NCBI GenBank assembly: GCA_028749475.1
Contig: JAQVWN010000011.1
Span: forward strand, 1 to 58,619
Reading direction: 5' to 3'
Length of the DNA: 58,619 nt
Origin: Thomasclavelia sp.
Lineage (GTDB): Bacteria; Bacillota_I; Bacilli_A; Erysipelotrichales; Coprobacillaceae
Of the stretch, positions 36,709 to 46,053 are shown piece after piece. The stretch's first letter is position 1, and every line of letters starts with the position of its first letter. The notes below the pieces were generated by a model. It was not told where the DNA came from. It did no database searches and was given only the letters and a program-made list of their open reading frames with translations. Both the position numbers and the translations under genes were made by a program.

Positions 36709-36745
36709 ATTTTATCTTATTCTATATTTAATGTAAATGCTTACA
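36709..36745 (-). promoter_or_regulatory. pckA promoter with cre-like (CcpA) operator
   Basis: On the minus strand -35 TTTACA (36732-36737) and -10 TAAAAT (36709-36714) are 17 bp apart. The near-palindrome TGTAAATGCTTACA (36732-36745, written on plus) matches the cre consensus TGWAARCGYTWNCW at 13 of 14 positions and covers the -35 box. CcpA control is inferred. Confidence 0.65.
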
Positions 36746-36811
36746 TTTTTTCACATTACTTTAAAATAAATAAAAATAATGATATATTAGTATATATAGG
36801 GAGGTATTAAT

Positions 36812-37165
36812 ATGGATAAAAAAAATATTAATAACAAAGCATTAGAATCATTACATCATTATTTTAAAAATGCAGTTGACGTTCACAAAGGAGAAGGAAC
36901 TAAAACTCCATTAACTAAAGAACAAATTACCAATGAAGTTAAACAACAAGTTAATGCAGAAGAAGAAATGCTAAAACAACGTTTAGCTAGTGTTCAAGAA
37001 TTAAAAGAAAACATTGACGAAAAAGTAGAAAATGAGTATTCAAAAATCTGGGGTGCTAAAAAAGATACTCCTGAATATCATAAACCTACAGTTGATGAAT
37101 TCCAAAAACAACTTCAACAACGTGAAGATGAAATCATTGCTGCTGTAAAAGCTCAACTTAAATAA
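36812..37165 (+). CDS. small charged helical protein of unknown function
   Basis: A 117-residue protein with a strong GGGAGG ribosome site seven to eight bases before the ATG and its own terminator, so it is a real gene. It is very rich in Lys, Glu and Gln and predicted largely helical. Segments such as NEVKQQVNAEEEMLKQRLASVQELKENIDEKVENEY could form a coiled coil. It has no signal peptide, membrane segment or cysteine. I recognise no family. It is monocistronic on the plus strand between divergent pckA and the convergent CDF gene. Confidence 0.75.
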   Translation: MDKKNINNKALESLHHYFKNAVDVHKGEGTKTPLTKEQITNEVKQQVNAEEEMLKQRLASVQELKENIDEKVENEYSKIWGAKKDTPEYHKPTVDEFQKQLQQREDEIIAAVKAQLK

Positions 37166-37172
37166 ACAAGAT

Positions 37173-37204
37173 AAAAGACATTTCATATAACGAAATGTCT
37201 TTTA
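37173..37204. terminator. bidirectional terminator
   Basis: A perfect 12-bp stem AAAAGACATTTC/GAAATGTCTTTT with a 7-nt loop lies between the convergent 117-residue gene and the CDF gene, overlapping the CDF stop codon. Confidence 0.8.
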
Positions 37205-38368
37205 TATATAATTATGATCAATTTGAATTACTGTAAAGTAATTTGGATTGATTTTTTTTAGTTCTTTATCAACTTTATCTTTTAATTGTTGATGATTAGT
37301 AGTATCCCCTGCTGGAATTAATATGTCAAAAATAATATTTGCATGAGTTGGTCCTGCTACCATTCTAAAATCATGAATAGAATAATTACTGTTTATATTT
37401 TTAACAATAATATCTACTTTTTCTTTTAATTCAAAAGCCCTCTTATCTTTAGTATCGATTGGATCCATATGAACAGTAGTAATAATATGATATTTTTCAT
37501 GAATATCTCTTTCGATTAAATCCATTGCATCATGGATTACATAAACATCTTGATTACCATCAACTTCAATATGTAAAGTTAAAAATCTTCGACCTGGTCC
37601 ATAGTCATGCATGATTAAATCATGAATTCCAAGCACCATATCATTTGTTCTAACTTCTTTAACAATGCTATCGATTAGTTCTTTATCTGGAGCTTTACCT
37701 AGTAAAGGATCAGATACGTCTTTTAAGACGTCTATTCCGGCCTTTAAGACAAATATTGATACTACACAACCAAATATTCCATCAACGGGTAAATCTGTGT
37801 ATAGTGAAAGAATTAAGGCTAGTAAAGAAAAGGATGTAGTAATAACATCATTGATACTATCAGTAGCTGCAGCTTTTAGTGTAGATGAATTAATCTTATT
37901 ACCGATAATTTTATTAAAATGAGCCATAAAGAATTTAACTAAAATAGAGAATATTAAGATAATTACGGCAATAGTACTAAATATTACTTTTGAAGGATAG
38001 ATTACTTTCAAAACAGAATCTTTTAAAGATTGAAAACCAACAAGTAGTATTAAGAAAGCAATTACCATTCCTGCAATGTATTCCATTCTGCCATGGCCAT
38101 AAGGATGATCTTCATCAGCGTGTTTATTGGCCATTCTAAAGCCAAACAAACAGGCAATATTACTTCCACAATCAGATAAGTTATTTAGTCCATCTGCTTG
38201 AATAGCGATAGAATTACTAATTATCCCTATACTTATTTTAAAGATTACTAAGATACCATTTAAGATAATAGATATAATAGAAGTAAAAACCCCATAGTCT
38301 TCTCTTACTTTAGGGTTCTTTATATCTTCATTATCTTTAATAAATTTTTTGATTAAAAAATTAATCAT
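37202..38368 (-). CDS. cation diffusion facilitator (CDF) efflux transporter
   Basis: A 388-residue CDF protein with about six membrane segments in residues 30-210 and a cytoplasmic C-terminal ferredoxin-like domain. The metal site is recognisable: NNLSDCGSN in TM2 (NxxxD type, here with Asn-Asp) and DSINDVITT in TM5. DHPYGHGRMEY is the conserved loop. Such DxxxD-poor patterns occur in Mn/Fe/Zn-type CDFs, so the metal cannot be set. Its ATG overlaps the stop of the RepA_N-like gene by one base. Confidence 0.9.
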   Translation of the reverse strand: MINFLIKKFIKDNEDIKNPKVREDYGVFTSIISIILNGILVIFKISIGIISNSIAIQADGLNNLSDCGSNIACLFGFRMANKHADEDHPYGHGRMEYIAGMVIAFLILLVGFQSLKDSVLKVIYPSKVIFSTIAVIILIFSILVKFFMAHFNKIIGNKINSSTLKAAATDSINDVITTSFSLLALILSLYTDLPVDGIFGCVVSIFVLKAGIDVLKDVSDPLLGKAPDKELIDSIVKEVRTNDMVLGIHDLIMHDYGPGRRFLTLHIEVDGNQDVYVIHDAMDLIERDIHEKYHIITTVHMDPIDTKDKRAFELKEKVDIIVKNINSNYSIHDFRMVAGPTHANIIFDILIPAGDTTNHQQLKDKVDKELKKINPNYFTVIQIDHNYI

Positions 38369-38703
38369 TATAAATCACCAAAATAAATGTTTTTACTTTC
38401 TATTTCAATTAAGTCAGCTTTATTTAATTCATCAATATAACCATTCATTTTAGCTTGATCAACTTCTTTATTAGCTAAATCTTTTAAAGCTTCAACACTT
38501 GATGGATTATCGGTTTTTATAAAAGCTTTTCCTTCTTTATCATAAGAAGGTTTTTTAATTAAAGTATTTAATAAAGCACAATAAGCAAATTTTACTTCTA
38601 CTCTTAAATTTTTATACTTACCACTCTCAAATAATGATTTAGGTAAATAGTACCCCTTTTCATTACTTAATTCTTTAACATCTTTTTTTTCATATCTTTT
38701 CAT
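38368..38703 (-). CDS. standalone RepA_N-like domain protein
   Basis: A 111-residue protein resembling the N-terminal DNA-binding domain of plasmid replication initiator A (RepA_N): YYLPKSLFESGKYKNLRVEVKFAYCALLN, then KAFIKTDNPSSVEALKDLANKEVD and a short winged end. Full RepA proteins are about 300 residues; here the second half is missing and the frame closes naturally into the CDF gene. It is therefore either a domesticated domain or a small regulator. AGGAG lies nine bases before the ATG. No plasmid genes are near. The family match is by eye. Confidence 0.6.
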   Translation of the reverse strand: MKRYEKKDVKELSNEKGYYLPKSLFESGKYKNLRVEVKFAYCALLNTLIKKPSYDKEGKAFIKTDNPSSVEALKDLANKEVDQAKMNGYIDELNKADLIEIESKNIYFGDL

Positions 38704-38748
38704 CTTTTATCTCCTTAACTAACTAGATACCTTATTATAACATATTTA

Positions 38749-39540
38749 TTACATTACATCTTTAACTAGTTTAGTAAACGTTGTTACATCATCAAATCCA
38801 ATCTTGATCAATTCTTTTTTGACATCAATTACATGCTCGCCTACTCGATCGCTAGTATGAGAATCACTACCTATTGTAATAATTCTCCCTCCAAGATTAT
38901 AGTATCTTTGAACTTGATTAAAATTAGGAAAGCCATTTACTCCTAGTGTTTTATATCCTGAAGTATTAACTTCGATTCCTTTGCCTTTACTAATTAAGGT
39001 TCTAAATATTTCATCAATTATATTTTGATATTTACTATGGTCTACAAGTTTATTTGGATAAGGTCCATATCGACAAATATAATCCATATGACCTAAGACA
39101 TTAAAACAATCAAATTCTTGAACACACTTTAATGTTTCTTCAAAAAATTGTTTATGGGCTTGTTCTTTTGTTTTATTTTTAAAGTATTCACCATAATAAA
39201 ATTCCGTATGATTAATAACATGAATAGATCCAATTACAAAGTCAAAATCATTAGAATTAATGAAATTATTAATTTCATCGATATGATCTAAATCTAAACC
39301 AATCTCAATTCCCCATATAATTTTAATTTGATCTTTATATTCTTCTTTTAACTTTAGTATTTCATCTTTATAAGATTCAATATCAACATTAAATGAATCG
39401 ATAGGATAGTCATAGTCTTGATGATCAGTAAAGCATATTTCATCCAGACCCATTTCTAGAGCTTGTTTAATATGTTCTTTAGGACTTGCCGTACTATCTG
39501 AAGAGTATTTAGTGTGTAAATGATAATCAATGCTACGCAT
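38749..39540 (-). CDS. hisJ: histidinol-phosphatase, PHP family
   Basis: Removes phosphate from histidinol phosphate. The 263-residue PHP-domain protein has YHLHTKYSSDS at the start, FTDHQDY, GIEIGLDLDH, GSIHVI, LGHMDYI and GSDSHTSDRVG, which together form the trinuclear metal site. This is the HisJ/HisK type of Gram-positives, distinct from the HAD-type HisB-N. It is the last gene of the his operon and shares one base with the hisIE stop, supporting the role. Confidence 0.88.
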   Translation of the reverse strand: MRSIDYHLHTKYSSDSTASPKEHIKQALEMGLDEICFTDHQDYDYPIDSFNVDIESYKDEILKLKEEYKDQIKIIWGIEIGLDLDHIDEINNFINSNDFDFVIGSIHVINHTEFYYGEYFKNKTKEQAHKQFFEETLKCVQEFDCFNVLGHMDYICRYGPYPNKLVDHSKYQNIIDEIFRTLISKGKGIEVNTSGYKTLGVNGFPNFNQVQRYYNLGGRIITIGSDSHTSDRVGEHVIDVKKELIKIGFDDVTTFTKLVKDVM

Positions 39541-40178
39541 TAAATCTCGCCTCTAGTATGGAAATCTTTCTTATTACCTGTTATTTTATGACGGGCTTTA
39601 AGTTTGTTTTCAATATCTTCTAAAGAAACATCTTGATCATTCATTAGGACAAACAAGTGATATAAAAGATCACTAATTTCTCCAACAAGTTCATCTTTAT
39701 TATCATTTTTACTAGCAATAATAGTTTCACTAGCTTCTTCTCCTACTTTTTTACATATTTTATCAGTACCTTCATTTAGTAAATAGTTAGTATATGATTT
39801 TTCTTTAGGATTTATTTTACGATCTTTAATCAGATTTTCTAATTCATGGAAGATATCAACACTATCATAAGGAATTATTTCATTAAAGAAACATGAATAA
39901 GCTCCAGTATGACAAGCTGCTCCAGTTTGTTTGACTAGAATAAGTAAAGTATCACTATCACAATCCAAATACATTCCTTTTATATCTTGATAGTGACCAG
40001 ATTCTTCTCCTTTATGCCATAATTTATTTCGACTACGAGAATAAAATACAGTTTGATTGATTTCTAACATTTTGTCATATGATTCTTCATTAACATATGC
40101 CAACATAAGAACTTGTCTTGTTTGATAATCTTGAACTATTGCTGGAATTAATTCCATTTTTTTAAAATCTGGTCTCAT
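39540..40178 (-). CDS. hisI: bifunctional PR-AMP cyclohydrolase / PR-ATP pyrophosphatase
   Basis: HisIE fusion of 212 residues. The cyclohydrolase part (1-105) has [27 protein letters not shown] and the [12 protein letters not shown] zinc cysteines. The pyrophosphatase part (about 115-200) has [13 protein letters not shown] and [17 protein letters not shown]. It catalyses steps 2 and 3 of histidine synthesis. Its start overlaps the hisF stop by four bases. Confidence 0.96.
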   Translation of the reverse strand: MRPDFKKMELIPAIVQDYQTRQVLMLAYVNEESYDKMLEINQTVFYSRSRNKLWHKGEESGHYQDIKGMYLDCDSDTLLILVKQTGAACHTGAYSCFFNEIIPYDSVDIFHELENLIKDRKINPKEKSYTNYLLNEGTDKICKKVGEEASETIIASKNDNKDELVGEISDLLYHLFVLMNDQDVSLEDIENKLKARHKITGNKKDFHTRGEI

Positions 40179-40942
40179 TTTGTTCTCCTAACATTTATTC
40201 CATTTTCTTCTAATTCTTTTCTAACATCTGTCACAGTGGCTTCATTAAAATGAAACAATGAAGCTACTAAAGCAGCATCACAGTTTGTTTTCTTAAAGAC
40301 ATCAACAATATCTTGAATACTTCCACATCCTCCACTAGCAATAACTGGAATATTAACTGTATCACATACTGCATTAATCATCTCAATATCATATCCAGCT
40401 TTAGTCCCATCAGCATCCATACTAGTAAGAAGTATTTCTCCTGCTCCAAGTTTTTCAGCCTTCTTAACCCATTCAATCAAATCTAAACCGGTGTTTTCTC
40501 TTCCACCTTTAACATAGACGTCATAGCCTGGTTTATCAACTCTTTTTTTAGCATCAACAGCTAAAACAACACATTGAACTCCAAACTCATCACTAGCTTC
40601 TTTGATTAAATCAGGATTATTGATAGCAGCGCTATTAACCGATACTTTATCAGCCCCACTAGCTAGAATCATTCTAAAATCATCTATCGTTCTTATTCCA
40701 CCACCAACAGCAAGAGGTATAGATAATTCACTAGCTCCTCTTTTAATTAAGTCGGAAATAATATCTCGATTTTCATAGCTTGCTGTAATATCTAAGAATA
40801 CAACTTCATCAGCACATTGTTCATCATATTTTTTAGCAAGTTCAATTGGATCACCAACATCCTTTAAACCAACAAAATTAATTCCTTTAACAACTTTTCC
40901 GTTTTTGATATCTAAACAAGGTATTATCCTTTTGGTAAGCAT
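40175..40942 (-). CDS. hisF: imidazole glycerol phosphate synthase, cyclase subunit
   Basis: A 255-residue (beta/alpha)8 barrel. The catalytic Asp11 lies in [16 protein letters not shown] and the second Asp in [20 protein letters not shown] and VIASGGCGS are the phosphate-binding loops. It works with HisH, encoded two genes upstream. It overlaps the hisA end by 19 nt, with AGGAGG inside hisA. Confidence 0.97.
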   Translation of the reverse strand: MLTKRIIPCLDIKNGKVVKGINFVGLKDVGDPIELAKKYDEQCADEVVFLDITASYENRDIISDLIKRGASELSIPLAVGGGIRTIDDFRMILASGADKVSVNSAAINNPDLIKEASDEFGVQCVVLAVDAKKRVDKPGYDVYVKGGRENTGLDLIEWVKKAEKLGAGEILLTSMDADGTKAGYDIEMINAVCDTVNIPVIASGGCGSIQDIVDVFKKTNCDAALVASLFHFNEATVTDVRKELEENGINVRRTK

Positions 40943-41649
40943 GATATTACCTCCTCTATATTAACTCTTCCTTCATAATAAGCTTTTCCGACTATACAAC
41001 CATAATAATTTTGTCGAGATGCTTTTAATATGTCAGTTTGATCTTTAACACCACCACTAACTACAATATTTACCTCAGAGTTACGGGCGATTTCTTGATA
41101 CATTTCAAAGCTAGGTCCACTAAGGGTTCCATCTTTACTAATATCGGTAGCTACAATATGTTTAACACCCATCTTAGTTAGCTCTTTTATAAAATCTAGA
41201 TAGTTTACATTACTAGTTTCTAACCATCCAGAAGTAGATACCATTTTATTCTTTACATCTACCCCTACGACAATCTTTTCACTCCCATATTTATTTAAAG
41301 CTTCTTTTAAGAATTCTTTATCTTTAATAGCGGCAGTACCTAGAATAACTCGGTCTAGTTTTAAAGTATCAAGATATAAAGAAACAGTTTCCATATTTCT
41401 AATTCCACCGCCTAGTTCTACTTTCATATTAGTAGATTCTTTAATCTTTTTTATGGCGTTTAAATTAGCAGTAGTACCATCTTTAGCTCCATCTAAATCA
41501 ACAACATGTAGTAGTTTAGCACCCATCTTTTCAAAAGATTTAGCTAATTCTTCTGGATGAGAAGAATATACAGTTTTTTTATTATAATCACCTTTATAAA
41601 GACGAACAGCTTCTCCGCCTTGCAAATCAATTGCTGGAATAACTAACAT
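40924..41649 (-). CDS. hisA: ProFAR isomerase
   Basis: A 241-residue HisA barrel. [15 protein letters not shown] holds the first catalytic Asp, [12 protein letters not shown] and [10 protein letters not shown] the substrate loops, and [12 protein letters not shown] the second Asp. It converts ProFAR to PRFAR, the substrate of HisHF. Start and stop overlap both neighbours (7 nt with hisH, 19 nt with hisF). Confidence 0.97.
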   Translation of the reverse strand: MLVIPAIDLQGGEAVRLYKGDYNKKTVYSSHPEELAKSFEKMGAKLLHVVDLDGAKDGTTANLNAIKKIKESTNMKVELGGGIRNMETVSLYLDTLKLDRVILGTAAIKDKEFLKEALNKYGSEKIVVGVDVKNKMVSTSGWLETSNVNYLDFIKELTKMGVKHIVATDISKDGTLSGPSFEMYQEIARNSEVNIVVSGGVKDQTDILKASRQNYYGCIVGKAYYEGRVNIEEVISCLPKG

Positions 41650-42254
41650 TTTTCTACTATCTCCTTAAAAGCTCTTAATATATTTCTTCCGACACTTCCA
41701 CTTTTTTCTGGATGGAACTGACAACCATAAACATTATCTTTAGCGGCTAAAGCTGTTATTTTATGATTCCCATAATCAGTGTAAGCTACAAGTTCATCGT
41801 CATTAATAACAGCTTCATAACTATGAACAAAGTAAACATCTTGGTTTTCTTTGATATATTTTAATATTTCGTTATTATGATTAATATGTAACTGATTCCA
41901 TCCCATATGTGGAATCTTTTCATCAACTTTCATATAAGAAACGTGCCCTTTCAAAAATCCAAGGCCATCAACTTCTTCTATTTCATATCCTTTTTCAAAA
42001 AGAATTTGCATACCGAGGCATATTCCCATTATCGGTACTCCAGCCTCTTTTCTTTCTTTTAAGATATCGATTAAATCAAATTCTTTTAGATTTTTCATAG
42101 CCACTGGAAAGGTACCTACCCCAGGTAAAACAATTCCCTTAGCTTTCCTGATAATTTCTTTATCTCTCGATACAATTGTATCAACACCAATTCTTTTGAA
42201 AGCATTAGTGACACTAAATAAGTTTCCAACATTATAATCAATAATAACAATCAT
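41643..42254 (-). CDS. hisH: imidazole glycerol phosphate synthase, glutaminase subunit
   Basis: A 203-residue class I glutamine amidotransferase: DYNVGNLFSV at the N-terminus, oxyanion strand VLPGVGTFP, nucleophile Cys in GICLGMQILFEKG, and catalytic His/Glu in CQFHPEKSGSVG. It feeds ammonia to HisF. The hisB stop lies 11 bp upstream. Confidence 0.97.
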   Translation of the reverse strand: MIVIIDYNVGNLFSVTNAFKRIGVDTIVSRDKEIIRKAKGIVLPGVGTFPVAMKNLKEFDLIDILKERKEAGVPIMGICLGMQILFEKGYEIEEVDGLGFLKGHVSYMKVDEKIPHMGWNQLHINHNNEILKYIKENQDVYFVHSYEAVINDDELVAYTDYGNHKITALAAKDNVYGCQFHPEKSGSVGRNILRAFKEIVEKC

Positions 42255-42265
42255 AATAATTCCCC

Positions 42266-42853
42266 CTATAATACCCCTTTTGAAGATACTACTTTATCTT
42301 TATTTTTTTCATCAATAGTGACTGCTTCTTTTAAAGCTCGACCTAATGATTTAAACATTGCTTCAATTATGTGGTGAACATTTTCACCATATAATTCATT
42401 GATATGAAGAGTAATTAAAGCATTATTTGCAAACGCTCTGAAGAATTCTTCCGTCATTTCAGTTTCGTAATTCCCTAATTGCACTTTAGGAATATCAGAA
42501 TTGAATACTAGATAGGGTCTTCCACTAATATCTAGATCACACATTACTAAGGTCTCATCCATCGGGATAGTAAAAGAGCCATAACGAGTAATGCCCTTCT
42601 TATCTCCAATAGCTTCGTTAAAAGCTTGTCCTAAAACAATTCCTAAATCTTCAACACTGTGATGAGAATCTACATTGATATCCCCATTACATTTAACTTT
42701 TAAATCAAAATTAGAATGAAAAGCTAGTAGTGTTAACATATGATCAATAAACCCTATGCCAGTATCAATATCAGCTTTACCATTACCATCTAGATTTAAT
42801 TCTAACTCTATTTTAGTTTCTTTGGTATTTCTTTTGATTGAAGCATTTCTCAT
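42266..42853 (-). CDS. hisB: imidazoleglycerol-phosphate dehydratase
   Basis: A 195-residue monofunctional HisB dehydratase. Metal-binding histidine motifs are GFIDHMLTLLAFHSNFDL, DSHHSVEDLGIVLG and ENVHHIIEAMFKSLGRAL. The HAD phosphatase domain of the enteric HisB fusion is absent, consistent with the separate PHP phosphatase at the end of the operon. Confidence 0.97.
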   Translation of the reverse strand: MRNASIKRNTKETKIELELNLDGNGKADIDTGIGFIDHMLTLLAFHSNFDLKVKCNGDINVDSHHSVEDLGIVLGQAFNEAIGDKKGITRYGSFTIPMDETLVMCDLDISGRPYLVFNSDIPKVQLGNYETEMTEEFFRAFANNALITLHINELYGENVHHIIEAMFKSLGRALKEAVTIDEKNKDKVVSSKGVL

Positions 42854-42855
42854 AA

Positions 42856-44154
42856 TTATTCCTCCTCAAATCTAACGGCAATACTATTAGCGTGAGCATC
42901 TAAACCTTCACTTTTTGCAAAAGTTTGGACATCATCTTTAAATGTACTAAGTACTTCCTTTGGATAATAACTATAACTAGAATATTTTACATAATCGTAT
43001 ACTCCAAGAGCTGAATAAAACTTAGCAGTACCACCAGTTGGTAATACATGGTTAGTTCCACTCATGTAATCTCCTAAAGGCTCTGGGGTATACTCACCTA
43101 AAAATATTGAACCAGCATTCTTTATTTTAGGTAAATTGTTTACTGGATTAGCCGTTAAAACTTCTAAGTGTTCAGGAGCTAAGTAGTTAGATACTTCAAA
43201 AGCTTCATCAATATCTTTTACAATGATTGCTCCACCATAATTTTTAAGTGATTCTTTAATTATTTCTGTTCTTGATAAATACTTTAATTGCCTGTTTAAT
43301 TCTTCATTAACTCTTTCTACTAAAGAAGTAGAAGTTGTTACTAGCATAGCACTAGCTAACTTGTCATGTTCAGCTTGACTCATTAAATCAGCGGCAATAT
43401 ATTTTGGATTAGCATTTTCATCTGCAACAATTAAAACTTCACTAGGTCCAGCTACCATATCAATATCTACGACCCCATATGATAGTTTTTTGGCTGTAGC
43501 GACGTAAATATTACCTGGTCCTACAATTTTATCAGCTTTTTTAATTGTCTTTGTACCATTAGCTATTGCGGCGATACCTTGAGCTCCACCAAACTTATAA
43601 ATAGTATTAACTCCGGCTACTTTGGCAGCTGCAATAATTACAGGATTAACTTTTCCATCAGCCTTAACAGGAGTAATAATTACTAAATCTTTTACACCGG
43701 CTAGTTTAGCTGGGATAGCGTTCATTAAAACAGTAGATGGATAAGCTGCTGTTCCCCCTGGAACATATAAAGCTACTCTTTCAATAGGACGAACCATTTG
43801 TCCCATCATAACTCCATTATCTTTATATAATGACCATGACTTATCTACTTGATGTTGATGGAAATCAGTTATTTGAGATTTTGTTCTTTCTAAGATTCGA
43901 ATATAATCTTTATCTACTTTCTTCAAAGCCTCTTCTTTTTCACTTTCTGAGACAATTAAATCACTTTCATCTTTGATATCGTATCCATCAAATTTTTTAC
44001 AATATTCAAATAAAGCTTGATTATCATTAGTTACAATATCATCTATAATTTTTGTGACCGCATTATTTACTTCTTTATTTATTTCTTCTTTACGATTATT
44101 TAATTTAAGAGCAATATCTGATAAATCGCCATTATACTTAATTGTTTTAAGCAT
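42856..44154 (-). CDS. hisD: histidinol dehydrogenase
   Basis: NAD-dependent, zinc-containing enzyme for the last two oxidations to histidine; about 432 residues, usual length. [20 protein letters not shown], the [13 protein letters not shown] core, [15 protein letters not shown] (zinc Gln/His and general base) and LAPEHLEV are present. The start at 44154 was preferred over a GTG at 44163, because AGGTG then lies six to seven bases upstream. It overlaps hisG by 8 nt. Confidence 0.96.
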   Translation of the reverse strand: MLKTIKYNGDLSDIALKLNNRKEEINKEVNNAVTKIIDDIVTNDNQALFEYCKKFDGYDIKDESDLIVSESEKEEALKKVDKDYIRILERTKSQITDFHQHQVDKSWSLYKDNGVMMGQMVRPIERVALYVPGGTAAYPSTVLMNAIPAKLAGVKDLVIITPVKADGKVNPVIIAAAKVAGVNTIYKFGGAQGIAAIANGTKTIKKADKIVGPGNIYVATAKKLSYGVVDIDMVAGPSEVLIVADENANPKYIAADLMSQAEHDKLASAMLVTTSTSLVERVNEELNRQLKYLSRTEIIKESLKNYGGAIIVKDIDEAFEVSNYLAPEHLEVLTANPVNNLPKIKNAGSIFLGEYTPEPLGDYMSGTNHVLPTGGTAKFYSALGVYDYVKYSSYSYYPKEVLSTFKDDVQTFAKSEGLDAHANSIAVRFEEE

Positions 44155-44779
44155 TGTTTTCACCTACTTCTTTTAATTTGTTTACAATATCTATTATTTC
44201 ATCTTTTTTAAATTTAAAACTTACTTTGTTAACTACCATTCTTGTTGAAATATCACTAATTTTCTCAATTACTTTTAAGCCATTGGCTTTAAGAGTTGAT
44301 CCTGTTTCAACAATATCTACTATGGCATCACTAATGCCAGTTACTGGTCCAAGTTCAACTGATCCTTCTAGTTTGATTATTTCGACATCTTCTTGTTTAG
44401 ATGCAAAATATTTTTTAGCTACATTAGTATATTTCGAAGCAATTCTTTTTCTTCTATTAAATACTTTGGTTTCGTATTCTGGATAAGCTGCTACTGCAAA
44501 GTAACATTTACCAATATTTAAATCATATAACTCATAATAATCATCATAATCTAAATCATCTAAAGTATCTTTTCCAACAAAACCAACATCAACAATTCCA
44601 TGTTCTATGAATGTCATTACATCATTAGGCTTTCCAAAGATCATTGAGATACCATCTTTAGTTTCAATTAATAATTCTCGATCTTTATTTAGAATTGGAT
44701 CCATGTCATATCCAGCTTGTTCTAAAAGCTTACAAACTTGTCTTTCAATCCGGCCTTTGGTAATAGCTATTTTAATCAT
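44147..44779 (-). CDS. hisG: ATP phosphoribosyltransferase, short form
   Basis: First step: ATP plus PRPP. The protein is about 210 residues, the short form lacking the C-terminal regulatory domain, which needs HisZ as activator. [23 protein letters not shown] and the PRPP loop [27 protein letters not shown] are clear. The start at 44779 (ATG, behind GAGGAAG) is preferred over an in-frame GTG at 44791. It overlaps the hisZ end by 8 nt. Confidence 0.96.
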   Translation of the reverse strand: MIKIAITKGRIERQVCKLLEQAGYDMDPILNKDRELLIETKDGISMIFGKPNDVMTFIEHGIVDVGFVGKDTLDDLDYDDYYELYDLNIGKCYFAVAAYPEYETKVFNRRKRIASKYTNVAKKYFASKQEDVEIIKLEGSVELGPVTGISDAIVDIVETGSTLKANGLKVIEKISDISTRMVVNKVSFKFKKDEIIDIVNKLKEVGENNA

Positions 44780-45743
44780 GGTCTTCCTCACTTTCTAAAG
44801 CATCTAAAATTCTATTCATATTAAAACTAAATCCAATAGCCCCTTTATTACATTCAAATCGAGGTAAGATATCATCATATCGACCTCCTGAAAGTATTGG
44901 AGAAGCGCTATGACTAGAATATCCTCTAATCATAAGTCCAGTATAATATTTCATTGAAGGAACCATTCCTAAATCAAATAAAATATTTTCTCTATTCTTT
45001 AAAGAATTATAGGATTCTTTTATTTCATTTAATGAATCGATTAATTCTTGATCGTTTAAATCATTTATTGTTTCATCTAACATTTCGATTGAACCTAATA
45101 ATGTTGGAAGTTTTATAAGTAATTTAGTTAATTTTTTATCAAAATTAGCTTTTAATACAAGTTTTTCCATTTCTGAAATATTTCTAAATGAAAGAATATT
45201 AGTTATTTCATTCTTATAATCTCCTACTAACTCAATTAAACGGTTAAAGAATCGAGCAGATCCAAGTTCTATTATTACATTATCTAATTTTAACTTTGGT
45301 AACGCTTCTTCAATAATTCTAAGGCATTCATTGTCGCCTTCTTTAGAAGTGTTTCCCATTAGTTCAATTCCACATTGATAGAACTCACTAGAACGTCCTT
45401 TATGCATTCTTTCCTTGCGGTAAACAGTTCCAAAATAAGAAAATCTCTTTTCTTCATTCTTATATGAATTTGCATATAATCTAGCTAACGGAATTGTATA
45501 ATCAACCCGCATTGCTACGTTTTTACTTTCATGATTAATATATTGGAACATTCTATCTCGGTCTAAACCAATATCTAGTTGATCATATAAATCAACATAT
45601 TCAAATGAAGGCATTAGCACTTCATTACAATTATGATTTTTAAAGATATTTCTTAAATCATTTTCAATTTCTCTAAAAGTATCTACATTATTAATAATCG
45701 CGTCCATACTTTCTTCTGGTATTAAGTATTTGAATTCTTCCAT
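44772..45743 (-). CDS. hisZ: ATP phosphoribosyltransferase regulatory subunit
   Basis: A HisRS-like protein without aminoacylation function that forms the hetero-octamer with short HisG. At 323 residues it is shorter than true HisRS and lacks the anticodon-binding domain. Class II motif 2 is seen in [12 protein letters not shown], with [15 protein letters not shown] following. A C-terminal [11 protein letters not shown] motif is present. It is the first structural gene behind the His attenuator, with AGGAG eight bases before the ATG. Confidence 0.95.
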   Translation of the reverse strand: MEEFKYLIPEESMDAIINNVDTFREIENDLRNIFKNHNCNEVLMPSFEYVDLYDQLDIGLDRDRMFQYINHESKNVAMRVDYTIPLARLYANSYKNEEKRFSYFGTVYRKERMHKGRSSEFYQCGIELMGNTSKEGDNECLRIIEEALPKLKLDNVIIELGSARFFNRLIELVGDYKNEITNILSFRNISEMEKLVLKANFDKKLTKLLIKLPTLLGSIEMLDETINDLNDQELIDSLNEIKESYNSLKNRENILFDLGMVPSMKYYTGLMIRGYSSHSASPILSGGRYDDILPRFECNKGAIGFSFNMNRILDALESEEDHD

Positions 45744-45760
45744 ATTTATATTCTCCTATT

Positions 45761-45857
45761 AAAAAGGCGAGTCCTAATGACTCGCCTTAAGATATGTCAT
45801 TAGATACAACCAAATGTCTACTATAAAACGGGTTGTATCACGCATGATAAAACCCTA
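45761..45857 (-). promoter_or_regulatory. his operon transcription attenuator
   Basis: Downstream of the leader peptide the transcript can form alternative helices. A:B is GGGTTTTATC with GATACAACCC (45846-45855 with 45830-45839). B:C is GATACAACC with GGTTGTATC (45803-45811). D:E is CTAATGAC with GTCATTAG (45796-45803 with 45774-45781). The terminator E:F is AAGGCGAGTC with GACTCGCCTT, then five U (45761-45788). B:C and D:E are perfect. D:E and E:F exclude one another, as do A:B and B:C. A ribosome paused on the His codons would cover A and favour antitermination. Folding is by eye. Confidence 0.85.
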
Positions 45858-45905
45858 AGCTCTCCAATGATGATGATGAAATTGTGTTTTAATCAATGCG
45901 TTCAT
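45855..45905 (-). CDS. hisL: his operon leader peptide with four consecutive His codons
   Basis: A 16-residue reading frame, MNALIKTQFHHHHWRA, too short for automated gene calling. Four CAT codons in a row lie just before the stop. GAGG stands seven bases upstream of the ATG. It sits 110 bases ahead of hisZ, and mutually exclusive RNA hairpins and a terminator lie between them. Together these are the hallmarks of leader-peptide attenuation as in enteric hisL; the peptide sequence itself differs from the enteric one. Confidence 0.9.
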   Translation of the reverse strand: MNALIKTQFHHHHWRA

Positions 45906-46053
45906 CTCTATACCTCTTTATTGAATGTATAATATCATAAACCAAGAATAAATAAAAGAGGGTTTAAAGTTTTTTATCAAATGATAATAAATTATTATTT
46001 AATTGCTAGTTTATTATTAAATATGGTAAATTATTAATTAGGAGGAAGATATA

